Positions 31,591 to 38,172 of a stretch of DNA of 38,172 nucleotides are shown here, one piece after another. Position numbers and translations under genes: made by a program. The stretch is taken from assembly GCA_947588765.1 (NCBI GenBank), contig CANPZG010000010.1, forward strand, positions 1 to 38,172, in the 5' to 3' direction. Within the stretch, counting starts at the first letter, position 1; each line of letters starts with the position of its first letter. Under the pieces are notes generated by a model. It saw only the letters and a program-made list of their open reading frames with translations, searched no databases and was not told the origin of the DNA. The stretch comes from an uncultured Bacilli bacterium. GTDB taxonomy: Bacteria; Bacillota_I; Bacilli_A; RF39; UBA660.

Positions 31591-33204
31591 ATGAATAAAA
31601 AGAAAACAATAATACTTTTAGTAATAGGAATACTTATAGTAACAAAAATGTCAATAGGTGTAACATATTCATACATGAAACCAAAAGTTACAAAAGATAG
31701 TAATGAAACCGAAATAGGAATAAATAATTGTGCTAAAATAACATTAAAAGATAATAATAGTACTCTAAATTTAACAAATATGTATCCCATGGAAGAAGAA
31801 ATGGGCTTACAAACAGAAGCTTATGAATTTACCATAAGTAGTACATGTGAAGACTATACCGGATTTAATTTATATTTGTTAACTTATAGTGATAATGGGA
31901 TAGCAGATAATTTGATAAGATATGCAATAACAGGTAAAAATAATACGATATTAGAAACAGATTTATTAACAAATAAGAAAGAGGAAACAAGTTTAACTGA
32001 AAAAGAACAAGAAGAAATAAATCAAGGAATAAATAAAGGATATAGTAAGATATATAAAATATATAGTAATAATATCCCTTTAAAAGGAGAAAGTGAATAT
32101 AAATTACATATATGGCTAGATGAAAATGATGATAATACTACAATGGGTAAAAATATCAAACTTGGAGTAATAGTAAAAGGCTATAGTAGAGAAGAAACAA
32201 TGGCAGAATATCTAATTGCTCATAAAGATAATAACTTAATCTATCATGATGGAAAACCAGATTATGAAGGAGAAGAAAATTATAATTTAGAAGCCGGTGA
32301 TTTATCATATCGCTATAGTGGAGCAAGTGAAGAGGTAAATAATTTTGTATGCTTAGATGGGATAAATATAGAAAATAAATGTGCAAGCGATACAGATTTG
32401 TATCGTATAATTGGATTATTTAAAAATGATGAAAATAATTATGAAATGAAACTAATTAAATATGATTATGCTACTAAAACAGAATTAGGTGATAGTTCAA
32501 TTCCAAATAGTGCATATCAGGGTGAATATGTAAATAAAATAGCCGATGATTACTATACTTATGCTTATTATAAAGGAACTAATTTCCAAAATGTTGCATT
32601 ATATTCATGGAATAATAAAGATAATTATAATTCTACAAATGATTGGAGCCAAAGTAATTTAAATACAGAAAATTTAAATAAATTTTACTATAACTATATT
32701 ACTAAAAAAGCACCTAACATAAAAATAACTTATCATGAATGGAGTATAGGTGCAGCAGGTGATATGAAAAATATTCATGAAGCTAATGCTTTAATTGCAT
32801 ATAGTTATGACGTTGGAGAAAATAGTGAAAAAGTATTCTATCAAAATTATATTGGTCTGATTTACATAAGTGATTATTATTATTCAGCAAATAATAAATA
32901 TTGGAGTTACGTAGGTAGCAATACCAAATATTCGACACCTCCAAAATATGATGGACCATTTGATGATTATCGAGATGCAAAAGGTGAAAACTGGATATAT
33001 ATGGGTTTAATAGATAACACAATTTCTCGAAATAATGCATATAATTCTTCTAATTATCGATGGAGTATTTGTTTTTTTGGACATTTTTGTGGAAATCTTG
33101 TATATGATGGTAGAGGTGTTCGCCCGTCTTTTTATCTTTCTGCAAATACCGAATTATCTACGGGTGATGGTTCATATAATAACCCATTTCGGCTTTCATT
33201 ATAA
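31591..33204 (+). CDS. Surface protein family, copy 5
   Basis: 537 residues, closest to copy 3: the first ~40 residues are nearly identical (MNKKKTIILLVIGIL), and the N-terminal domain is of the same type. The core follows: LIYHDGKPDYEGEENYNLEAG, RYSGASEEVNNFVCLDG, DLYRIIGLF, NYIGLIYISDYYYSA, NWIYMGLIDNTIS, then a tail rich in T-ended codons and VRPSFYLSANTELSTGDGSYNNPF. The anchor here (cgc ccg tct ttt tat ctt) uses codons unlike the rest of the gene and resembles the GC-rich anchor of copies 1, 2 and 4. GAGGTG precedes the ATG by 8 nt. Function unknown. Confidence 0.82.
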   Translation: MNKKKTIILLVIGILIVTKMSIGVTYSYMKPKVTKDSNETEIGINNCAKITLKDNNSTLNLTNMYPMEEEMGLQTEAYEFTISSTCEDYTGFNLYLLTYSDNGIADNLIRYAITGKNNTILETDLLTNKKEETSLTEKEQEEINQGINKGYSKIYKIYSNNIPLKGESEYKLHIWLDENDDNTTMGKNIKLGVIVKGYSREETMAEYLIAHKDNNLIYHDGKPDYEGEENYNLEAGDLSYRYSGASEEVNNFVCLDGINIENKCASDTDLYRIIGLFKNDENNYEMKLIKYDYATKTELGDSSIPNSAYQGEYVNKIADDYYTYAYYKGTNFQNVALYSWNNKDNYNSTNDWSQSNLNTENLNKFYYNYITKKAPNIKITYHEWSIGAAGDMKNIHEANALIAYSYDVGENSEKVFYQNYIGLIYISDYYYSANNKYWSYVGSNTKYSTPPKYDGPFDDYRDAKGENWIYMGLIDNTISRNNAYNSSNYRWSICFFGHFCGNLVYDGRGVRPSFYLSANTELSTGDGSYNNPFRLSL

Positions 33205-33225
33205 ATTTATACTACAAGAAATATA

Positions 33226-33264
33226 AAACCAGTTACATTATTTAATAACTGGTTTGTTTTTTAT
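33226..33264. terminator. Terminator between convergent copy 5 and tmcAL
   Basis: AAACCAGTTA/TAACTGGTTT ten-bp stem with a 10-nt loop and T's on the plus side. The loop contains the stop codon of the minus-strand gene. Confidence 0.85.
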
Positions 33265-34350
33265 TTCAAAATCAAATGTATTGGTATTATTAATTAAGTC
33301 ATATATTAAACTTGCTTTTATTTCATAAGTGTTTATTAAAGATTCATTATTCTTTACCAAAGGAATATTTACTTCTTTTTTAATCTTTTTTAAATAATTT
33401 TTCCCTTTATTATTAAAACCTAATACTTTAATATAATCTAATGTAGAATTAATATTATCTTCTTTAGTTAAACCTATTAGGATATGGATAAATAATCTAT
33501 TTAATTTATTATAAGTATATCTTTTAGTTTTAACTTTTTTAATTAATTCTTCTAAAGAATTAGATTCATTAATATATTTTTTTAAACGATATTCTATTCC
33601 TTCATCAACATCAACATAATCTTTTAAATTATTATCAGTAATAATTTTATATTTTAATAAATTAAAGTATTTATCATTATTAATATTAATTATTTTGTCT
33701 TTACTTATTTTAGGTAAATAATTAGTTATATCAGTATTTTCTTTAATTTTATTTCTTATGTTGGTAGCACTAATAATTGTATCATTACTCATAGTATCAT
33801 GATAATCATTAGTTCTTTTAATCGTTTTAAGTTTAATTTTATATTTATTTTTAATAATAGCTTTTTGGTAAGAAATGGCTAGTAAATCATTTGGTAAAAA
33901 AGTAAATTTTAAGTTTAAGGCTTTAGCTAGAGCAGTTGGGTAATTAACACCGCTTTTTAAATGACTTTTGACCTCTAAATCATAAGTAGGATTATCAATA
34001 ACATATTTAGCAATTTTGGCTATTTTAACTAAATCATTTGATTCACTACCACATATTAAATAGTCACATTGTAAGTTTTCTAAAATTTTTAAAGCTGTAG
34101 AGGCAAAAATATCGGCACTTTGAGTACCATAGATAAATGGTAGTTCCGCCACTAAATCAACTTTTTCTTTTAAGGCAATAGTTGTTTTATCTTTTTTTGT
34201 TAATATACTTATTTCTCCTCTTTGTAAAAAATAGCCATTTAAAACTAAAACAATTAAACTATCCGGATATAAATCTTTAATTGTATCTATATGATATAAA
34301 TGACCATTATGAAAAGGATTATATTCAGCAATTATACCTATTACTTTCAT
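33238..34350 (-). CDS. tmcAL: tRNA(Met) cytidine acetate ligase
   Basis: Forms N4-acetylcytidine at the wobble position of elongator tRNA(Met) from acetate and ATP in Bacilli (formerly YlbM). The nucleotidyltransferase motif GIIAEYNPFHNGHLYHI is at the very start, followed by VLNGYFLQRGEISILTKKDK, LPFIYGTQSADIFA and CDYLICGSESND; the remainder is helical. I start at ATG 34350 (370 residues), which puts the motif at the normal distance; an ATG at 34365 is in frame. Slightly shorter than the ~415 residues of the Bacillus enzyme. Confidence 0.88.
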   Translation of the reverse strand: MKVIGIIAEYNPFHNGHLYHIDTIKDLYPDSLIVLVLNGYFLQRGEISILTKKDKTTIALKEKVDLVAELPFIYGTQSADIFASTALKILENLQCDYLICGSESNDLVKIAKIAKYVIDNPTYDLEVKSHLKSGVNYPTALAKALNLKFTFLPNDLLAISYQKAIIKNKYKIKLKTIKRTNDYHDTMSNDTIISATNIRNKIKENTDITNYLPKISKDKIININNDKYFNLLKYKIITDNNLKDYVDVDEGIEYRLKKYINESNSLEELIKKVKTKRYTYNKLNRLFIHILIGLTKEDNINSTLDYIKVLGFNNKGKNYLKKIKKEVNIPLVKNNESLINTYEIKASLIYDLINNTNTFDFEIKNKPVIK

Positions 34351-34425
34351 TTCCAACACCATCATTAATATAACAATGATTTATTTCTTTGTCAAATTAT
34401 GATAAAATATATCTCGGTGGTTGAA

Positions 34426-35286
34426 ATGTTAATTGCAATTGTAGGACCTACAGGTGTCGGAAAAACTAAATTAAGTATTGAACTTGCTAAAAAATACAAT
34501 GCTAGTATTATAAATTGTGATGCCGTTCAAATATATCAAGAATTAAATATTGGTAGTGCTAAAGTAACCGAAGCAGAAAAAGAAGGTATCAAGCATTATT
34601 TATTAGATATAAAGAAACCTAATGAAGAATATACTGTAAGAGATTATCAAAAAGATTTTCGTAATATTGTGGATAATAATGAAGGTAATTTTATTATTGT
34701 GGGTGGCACTGGTTTATATTTAACTGCAGCTATAATGGATTATGATTTTGCTGATGGAATAAAAACAATTGATGAAGAATTAGATAATAATACATTATAT
34801 AAAATGGCTTTGAAAAAGAATAGTAATTGTAATATTGATAAAAATAATCGCTCTAGATTAATTAATTTTTTAAAGAAAGATAAACTAGAAGAAAAAGCCT
34901 CTAAAGTATTATATGATGTTAAAATTATTGGCTTAACTGCCCCTAGAGAAGTTATTTATGAAAAAATAAATAATCGGGTCGATGTTATGTTTAATTTAGG
35001 TTTAGTTGATGAAGTAAAAGAATTAATTAATAAATATCCTAATAGTAAAGTTTTAACTAGAGCTATTGGGTATAAAGAAACTATTAAATATTTAAATAAA
35101 GAGGTATCTTTAGAAGAATGTAAGGAAGAAATAAAGAAAAATAGTCGTCATTATGCCAAGAGACAATATACTTGGTTTAATAATAAAAATAATGTCAAGT
35201 GGTTTAATGTCGATTATGATAATTTTTCCAATACGATTAATGATGTGATAAAATATATAGAAGGTGATATAAGTGAAAAAAATTAA
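34426..35286 (+). CDS. miaA: tRNA dimethylallyltransferase
   Basis: Transfers dimethylallyl to A37 of tRNAs that read UNN codons. P-loop GPTGVGKTKLS begins within a few residues of ATG 34426; NCDAVQIYQELNIGSAKV, VGGTGLYLTAAIMDYDF and RAIGYKET follow. The frame is open to 34399, but the region there looks like a -10 box (GATAAAATAT), so 34426 with GGTGG upstream is the better start. 286 residues is shorter than the usual ~310. It overlaps the next gene by 14 nt. Confidence 0.92.
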   Translation: MLIAIVGPTGVGKTKLSIELAKKYNASIINCDAVQIYQELNIGSAKVTEAEKEGIKHYLLDIKKPNEEYTVRDYQKDFRNIVDNNEGNFIIVGGTGLYLTAAIMDYDFADGIKTIDEELDNNTLYKMALKKNSNCNIDKNNRSRLINFLKKDKLEEKASKVLYDVKIIGLTAPREVIYEKINNRVDVMFNLGLVDEVKELINKYPNSKVLTRAIGYKETIKYLNKEVSLEECKEEIKKNSRHYAKRQYTWFNNKNNVKWFNVDYDNFSNTINDVIKYIEGDISEKN

Positions 35287-36493
35287 TCAGAAGAAATTAG
35301 GATTAATACTATTATGGAGTAGTGTTTTTGCTTTAAGTAGTTTAATTGTCTTTTTAGTTATTAGTTTTTATAGTACAACATTAGTAACTAAAACATGGAG
35401 ATATATTGTAATTGCTTTAATAGTGTTAGTTTCTATTATTTTTGGTTATGCCATATATTTATTAAATAATAATCGTCATGTTTTACAATTTAAAAGATGG
35501 ATTATGATATTATTTACCAGTGGAATTAGTTTATATGTAGTTGGTTGTTCAAGTTTTTTATTTATTTTATATGGACCATATACTGGTTTTAAAGAATGGT
35601 TAATAACTACAGCTATGGCTACAATGCATCATCAACATTATTGCAAGTGGTTCTATAGCGATGAAATGATTAGTTCGGTTATGGATAATAACTATATTAA
35701 GGAATTTGATGAAGATACTGATTCATCTTTAGTTGATTTTAATACTACTGATCATGGCGATAGTATTTTTGATAAAGATATTATTAATCATAATGAAGGA
35801 GATTTATATAAAGTTATTAAATTCCAAGTTAATGGCTGTAATGCTTATTTAGCAGCTGTATATGATGCTAAGAAAATATCTTTAGCGGTTACTAAATGGT
35901 TAGGTAAAAGTGGTCAATATATTTATGATATGGCTAAGGAAAATAATGCTCCTTTAGCCATAAATGGAGGAGGATTTATTGATCCAAATCATAATAGTAA
36001 AGGTGCTATGCCAAGAGGAGTAACTATTCAAAATAAAAAGATAATTACAGATAGTTCATCAGGAGGTCCAATTATTGGCTTTAATGATGATGGGGTATTA
36101 ATGTTATCTCAAAATAGAGGAGCCCAAGCTGCTTTAGATGCGGGTTATAAAGATGCTGTATCAATGGGACCATTATTAATAGTTAATGGTAAAGCTGCTT
36201 TCATTAAAGGAAATGGTGGCTGGGGTTATGCTGCTAGAACGGCGATTGGTCAAAGAGCTGATGGTATAGTTTTATTCTTAGTTGTTGATAGTAACGAATT
36301 TAGATTAAAAGGTGCTACCATGGTTGATTTAACTGAAATAATGCAACAATATGGGGCTATTAATGCTGCTAACTTAGACGGAGGAACATCTTCCGTTATG
36401 GTTGTAAATGGTGAAATGATAAATGACCCAATTGATTCAGCAGGTCGTCATCAAACTAGAGGTATACCAACAGCTTGGATTATTAAAGAATAA
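35273..36493 (+). CDS. Membrane protein with NagPA-type phosphodiester glycosidase domain
   Basis: 406 residues from GTG 35273, with AAGGTGATATAA upstream inside miaA. Three membrane helices (about 10-33, 42-63, 75-103) are followed by an extracytoplasmic region whose second half is the phosphodiester glycosidase domain: INGGGFIDP (about 234), GVTIQNKKIITD, SMGPLLIVNGK, RTAIGQRADGIVLFLVVD and ANLDGGTSSVMVVNGE. This family hydrolyses GlcNAc-1-phosphodiester bonds and is often annotated with exopolysaccharide or wall-polymer metabolism; the substrate here is unknown. Confidence 0.85.
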   Translation: MKKINQKKLGLILLWSSVFALSSLIVFLVISFYSTTLVTKTWRYIVIALIVLVSIIFGYAIYLLNNNRHVLQFKRWIMILFTSGISLYVVGCSSFLFILYGPYTGFKEWLITTAMATMHHQHYCKWFYSDEMISSVMDNNYIKEFDEDTDSSLVDFNTTDHGDSIFDKDIINHNEGDLYKVIKFQVNGCNAYLAAVYDAKKISLAVTKWLGKSGQYIYDMAKENNAPLAINGGGFIDPNHNSKGAMPRGVTIQNKKIITDSSSGGPIIGFNDDGVLMLSQNRGAQAALDAGYKDAVSMGPLLIVNGKAAFIKGNGGWGYAARTAIGQRADGIVLFLVVDSNEFRLKGATMVDLTEIMQQYGAINAANLDGGTSSVMVVNGEMINDPIDSAGRHQTRGIPTAWIIKE

Positions 36494-36511
36494 TAAATAA
36501 TAATATTAAAG

Positions 36512-36538
36512 AGATGATTGAGATCATCTTTTTATTTG
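36512..36538 (+). terminator. Terminator of miaA-nagPA-like operon
   Basis: AGATGAT/ATCATCT stem with a TGAG loop followed by TTTTTATTT. Confidence 0.85.
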
Positions 36539-36569
36539 TCAACAAATTGTAAAAATTAAAACACCACCC

Positions 36570-36596
36570 TTGATATATATATATATATAGTAAAAT
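36570..36596 (+). promoter_or_regulatory. Copy 6 family promoter with (AT)8, separated from its gene
   Basis: TTGATA, 15 bp, TAAAAT, with (AT)8 at 36573-36588 and the CACCACC block upstream as in copy 5. After AAAAATGAGG (36601-36610) the similarity stops abruptly and about 65 bp of different sequence with its own TATAAT (about 36655) leads to the gene. Confidence 0.6.
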
Positions 36597-36676
36597 AAGG
36601 AAAAATGAGGGTAATAAAATAATGATACATCAAAATGTTTTATGCTAAGTATATATAATAGAAGGGAAGAATTTTA

Positions 36677-37993
36677 ATGAAACGAAACAAAAAAATAATA
36701 TTAATTCTTATAGTTGGAATAATATTGAGTATTACAATCATTACTCAATATGATAAAAGTAGTAATTTACAAACTGATACTAAAAACTATTTAAGTATAA
36801 TGGTAAAAAGTGATGAAGGAACATATAAAGTAATGAATACAATTCCAACTGAAGGATATGTTTTAAATAAAACAAAAAGTAAATGTGAAAATGGAAGTAC
36901 ATTATCTTGGAAAGAAGGAAAAATTTCTATAACTGGCAATAAACAAGATAAATGCCATATATATTTAGAAAAAGAAGCATGTAAAGAAAATGAAACAATA
37001 GAAAAATGTTTAAAAAGAAAAGATGTAAATTCTACGTTATTATTTCATAATGGAACAATAGAAATAGATGGAAAAGTAATGGATGCAGGAGATTATTCAT
37101 ACCGGTATAGTGGGGCAAGTGAAAAAGTAAATAATTATGTCTGTTTTGGAGGAGAATGCTCTAACGACCCAACAAATGAAAATTATGCCAATTTATATAG
37201 AATAATAGGATTATTTCCAACCGAAGAAACAAAGAATTCAGAACAAAAAACATATCAAATGAAAATAATCAAAGCTGATTATGCAACAGAAACAGAACTA
37301 GGTGGAACAGGAGTAGGAGCATATGCTGGAACTTTTCTTTCTAAAGAGTTGTATGAACAAAATGAGACAATAAGTATGTATAAAGGAAATCAAATATATT
37401 TAAATAAGGTAACGTTGTATCATTGGAATAACAAATCTGAAACAAATAGTGATAATGATTGGAAAAATAGCAATCTAAATATAGAAAATTTAAATGAATA
37501 TTATTTGAATTATATAAAAAATAAAGAAGAAGAGAAATGGGAAAAAATGATGGAAAACCACACATGGACAACAGCAGGAAATTTAGATGCAAGTATAAGA
37601 ACTCAAAACGCCAAAAATGCATATAACAATGAAATAAAAGAACCAAATAAAGGAACAGCATTATCAAGTGCAGCAACAGAAGTAACAGCCAGAGTAGGAT
37701 TAATGTACATAAGTGATTATATGTACGCAGCAACAAAGGAAAGTTGGACAACAGTAGGTTCAGTAAAAGATAATAATTGGTTATATATGGGATTATCAGA
37801 GTGGTTAATTACCCGTGGTTCTAATTATAATAATCGTTCTTATTATATATGGGGTAATGGCTCATTGGGTGTTGGACATAGTACGGTATATTCTTTCGAT
37901 TTAGCTACTCGTCCTGTTATGTATCTAAACTCTAATGTAAAAATATCATCAGGATCTGGCACAAGTGAAGATCCATATATACTTTCCGTATAA
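36677..37993 (+). CDS. Surface protein family, copy 6, with different N-terminus
   Basis: 438 residues. The signal/anchor (IILILIVGIILSITII, about 6-21) is not of the SipW-like type of the other copies, and the N-terminal domain (about 28-103, two Cys) is short and unrelated to them. From residue about 120 it is the family core: LLFHNGTIEIDG, DYSYRYSGASEKVNNYVCFGGEC, NLYRIIGLF, VGLMYISDYMYAA, NWLYMGLSEWLIT, a tail of T-ended codons, RPVMYLNSN and SGSGTSEDPYILSV. GAAGGGA precedes the ATG. This looks like a shared C-terminal module attached to another N-terminal module behind a displaced family promoter. Confidence 0.8.
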   Translation: MKRNKKIILILIVGIILSITIITQYDKSSNLQTDTKNYLSIMVKSDEGTYKVMNTIPTEGYVLNKTKSKCENGSTLSWKEGKISITGNKQDKCHIYLEKEACKENETIEKCLKRKDVNSTLLFHNGTIEIDGKVMDAGDYSYRYSGASEKVNNYVCFGGECSNDPTNENYANLYRIIGLFPTEETKNSEQKTYQMKIIKADYATETELGGTGVGAYAGTFLSKELYEQNETISMYKGNQIYLNKVTLYHWNNKSETNSDNDWKNSNLNIENLNEYYLNYIKNKEEEKWEKMMENHTWTTAGNLDASIRTQNAKNAYNNEIKEPNKGTALSSAATEVTARVGLMYISDYMYAATKESWTTVGSVKDNNWLYMGLSEWLITRGSNYNNRSYYIWGNGSLGVGHSTVYSFDLATRPVMYLNSNVKISSGSGTSEDPYILSV

Positions 37994-38011
37994 TAAATAA
38001 AATTAAAAAAT

Positions 38012-38030
38012 ACTGCAAATATTGTGCAGT
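38012..38030 (+). other. Stem-loop of copy 6, apparently a terminator lacking its T-tract
   Basis: ACTGCA/TGCAGT with a 7-nt loop and an A-run before it, but GAGTCTGT follows directly instead of T's. The stem ends exactly where the putative insertion sequence begins. Confidence 0.45.
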
Positions 38031-38172
38031 GAGTCTGTAAATAAATTTGTGTAAAGTATAAATCCTTTCTATGGTAATATAGAAATATATAAATTAGGAA
38101 GGATTTTTGTATGAAAGAAAGTAAAAATAATGAAGTTGTAAAATATATATTAGAAAATTATGATATAAAAAA
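38031..38172 (+). mobile_element. Left end of a putative insertion sequence
   Basis: From GAGTCTGTAAATAAATTTGT onward the sequence looks like an IS terminal repeat followed by a short leader and a transposase start; an IS256/mutator-type element is my guess from the end sequence. AAATCCTT (38060-38067) pairs with AAGGATTT (38099-38106), burying the ribosome site, a known way for IS elements to block translation of read-through transcripts. The other end lies beyond the window, so this is unproven. Confidence 0.45.
38111..38172 (+). CDS. Start of a probable transposase, cut by the right edge
   Basis: ATG 38111 follows AGGAAGGA and opens a frame that runs off the window after 20 codons (MKESKNNEVVKYILENYDIK). 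Too short for assignment; the context (IS-like end, hairpin over the ribosome site) suggests a transposase. Confidence 0.4.
   Translation, partial: MKESKNNEVVKYILENYDIK

Noticed and set aside
1-38172. tRNA and rRNA genes
   Set aside because: No cloverleaf-like GC-rich segment with CCA-proximal stem or rRNA signature was found; the only GC-rich stretches are the variable tails.

Overview
The window reads as a chromosomal segment of a very AT-rich, walled, low-GC Firmicute (class Bacilli). TGG is the only Trp codon seen and TGA ends several genes (fmt, rpe), so this is the standard bacterial code rather than Mycoplasma code 4. Gene content (PrsA lipoprotein foldase, FtsW, PASTA kinase, YjcZ-like mini-proteins, no outer-membrane genes) and compact, shortened proteins suggest a reduced-genome gut-type Bacilli lineage (RF39-like); that placement is inference.

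Layout: 1-2040 holds two tandem tyrosine recombinases on the minus strand, one frameshifted, ending in a cluster of inverted repeats. The rest is a housekeeping backbone: rnc-smc; prsA (minus); rpsB-tsf; three hypotheticals-frr; fmt-hypothetical-CDP-alcohol phosphatidyltransferase; rlmN-prpC-prkC-rsgA-rpe; hypothetical and def (minus); ftsW; tmcAL (minus); miaA-nagPA-like. Between these blocks, mostly just behind intrinsic terminators, sit six paralogous surface-protein genes (copies 1-6, at 2208, 7975, 17703, 26640, 31591 and 36677).

The six paralogues look like a system. Each has a promoter whose -35/-10 spacer contains an (AT)8 or (AT)9 tract: five give a 15-bp spacer and one (copy 3) the optimal 17 bp, as expected for phase variation by slipped-strand mispairing. 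Five encode a membrane-signal N-terminus resembling the SipW-dependent type; copy 6 has a different one. All six share a C-terminal core ending in an (V/I/T)RP..Y-type motif as in C-type-lectin-like domains. In copies 1, 2 and 4 the last ~30 codons before that motif switch abruptly to GC-rich DNA, with invariant codons interleaved with codons that vary mainly at positions 1-2 (NNT/NNC), followed by a nearly invariant 3' anchor. This is the footprint expected of a diversity-generating retroelement (DGR) variable region, but no reverse transcriptase or template repeat lies in the window.

Other accessory items: a candidate type I toxin-antitoxin locus (22-residue hydrophobic peptide plus a ~66-nt antisense RNA) directly behind frr; an AAA+/DUF4143 ATPase with a repeated operator, flanked by imperfect direct repeats; and the left end of an apparent insertion sequence at the right edge, inserted against a terminator stem.
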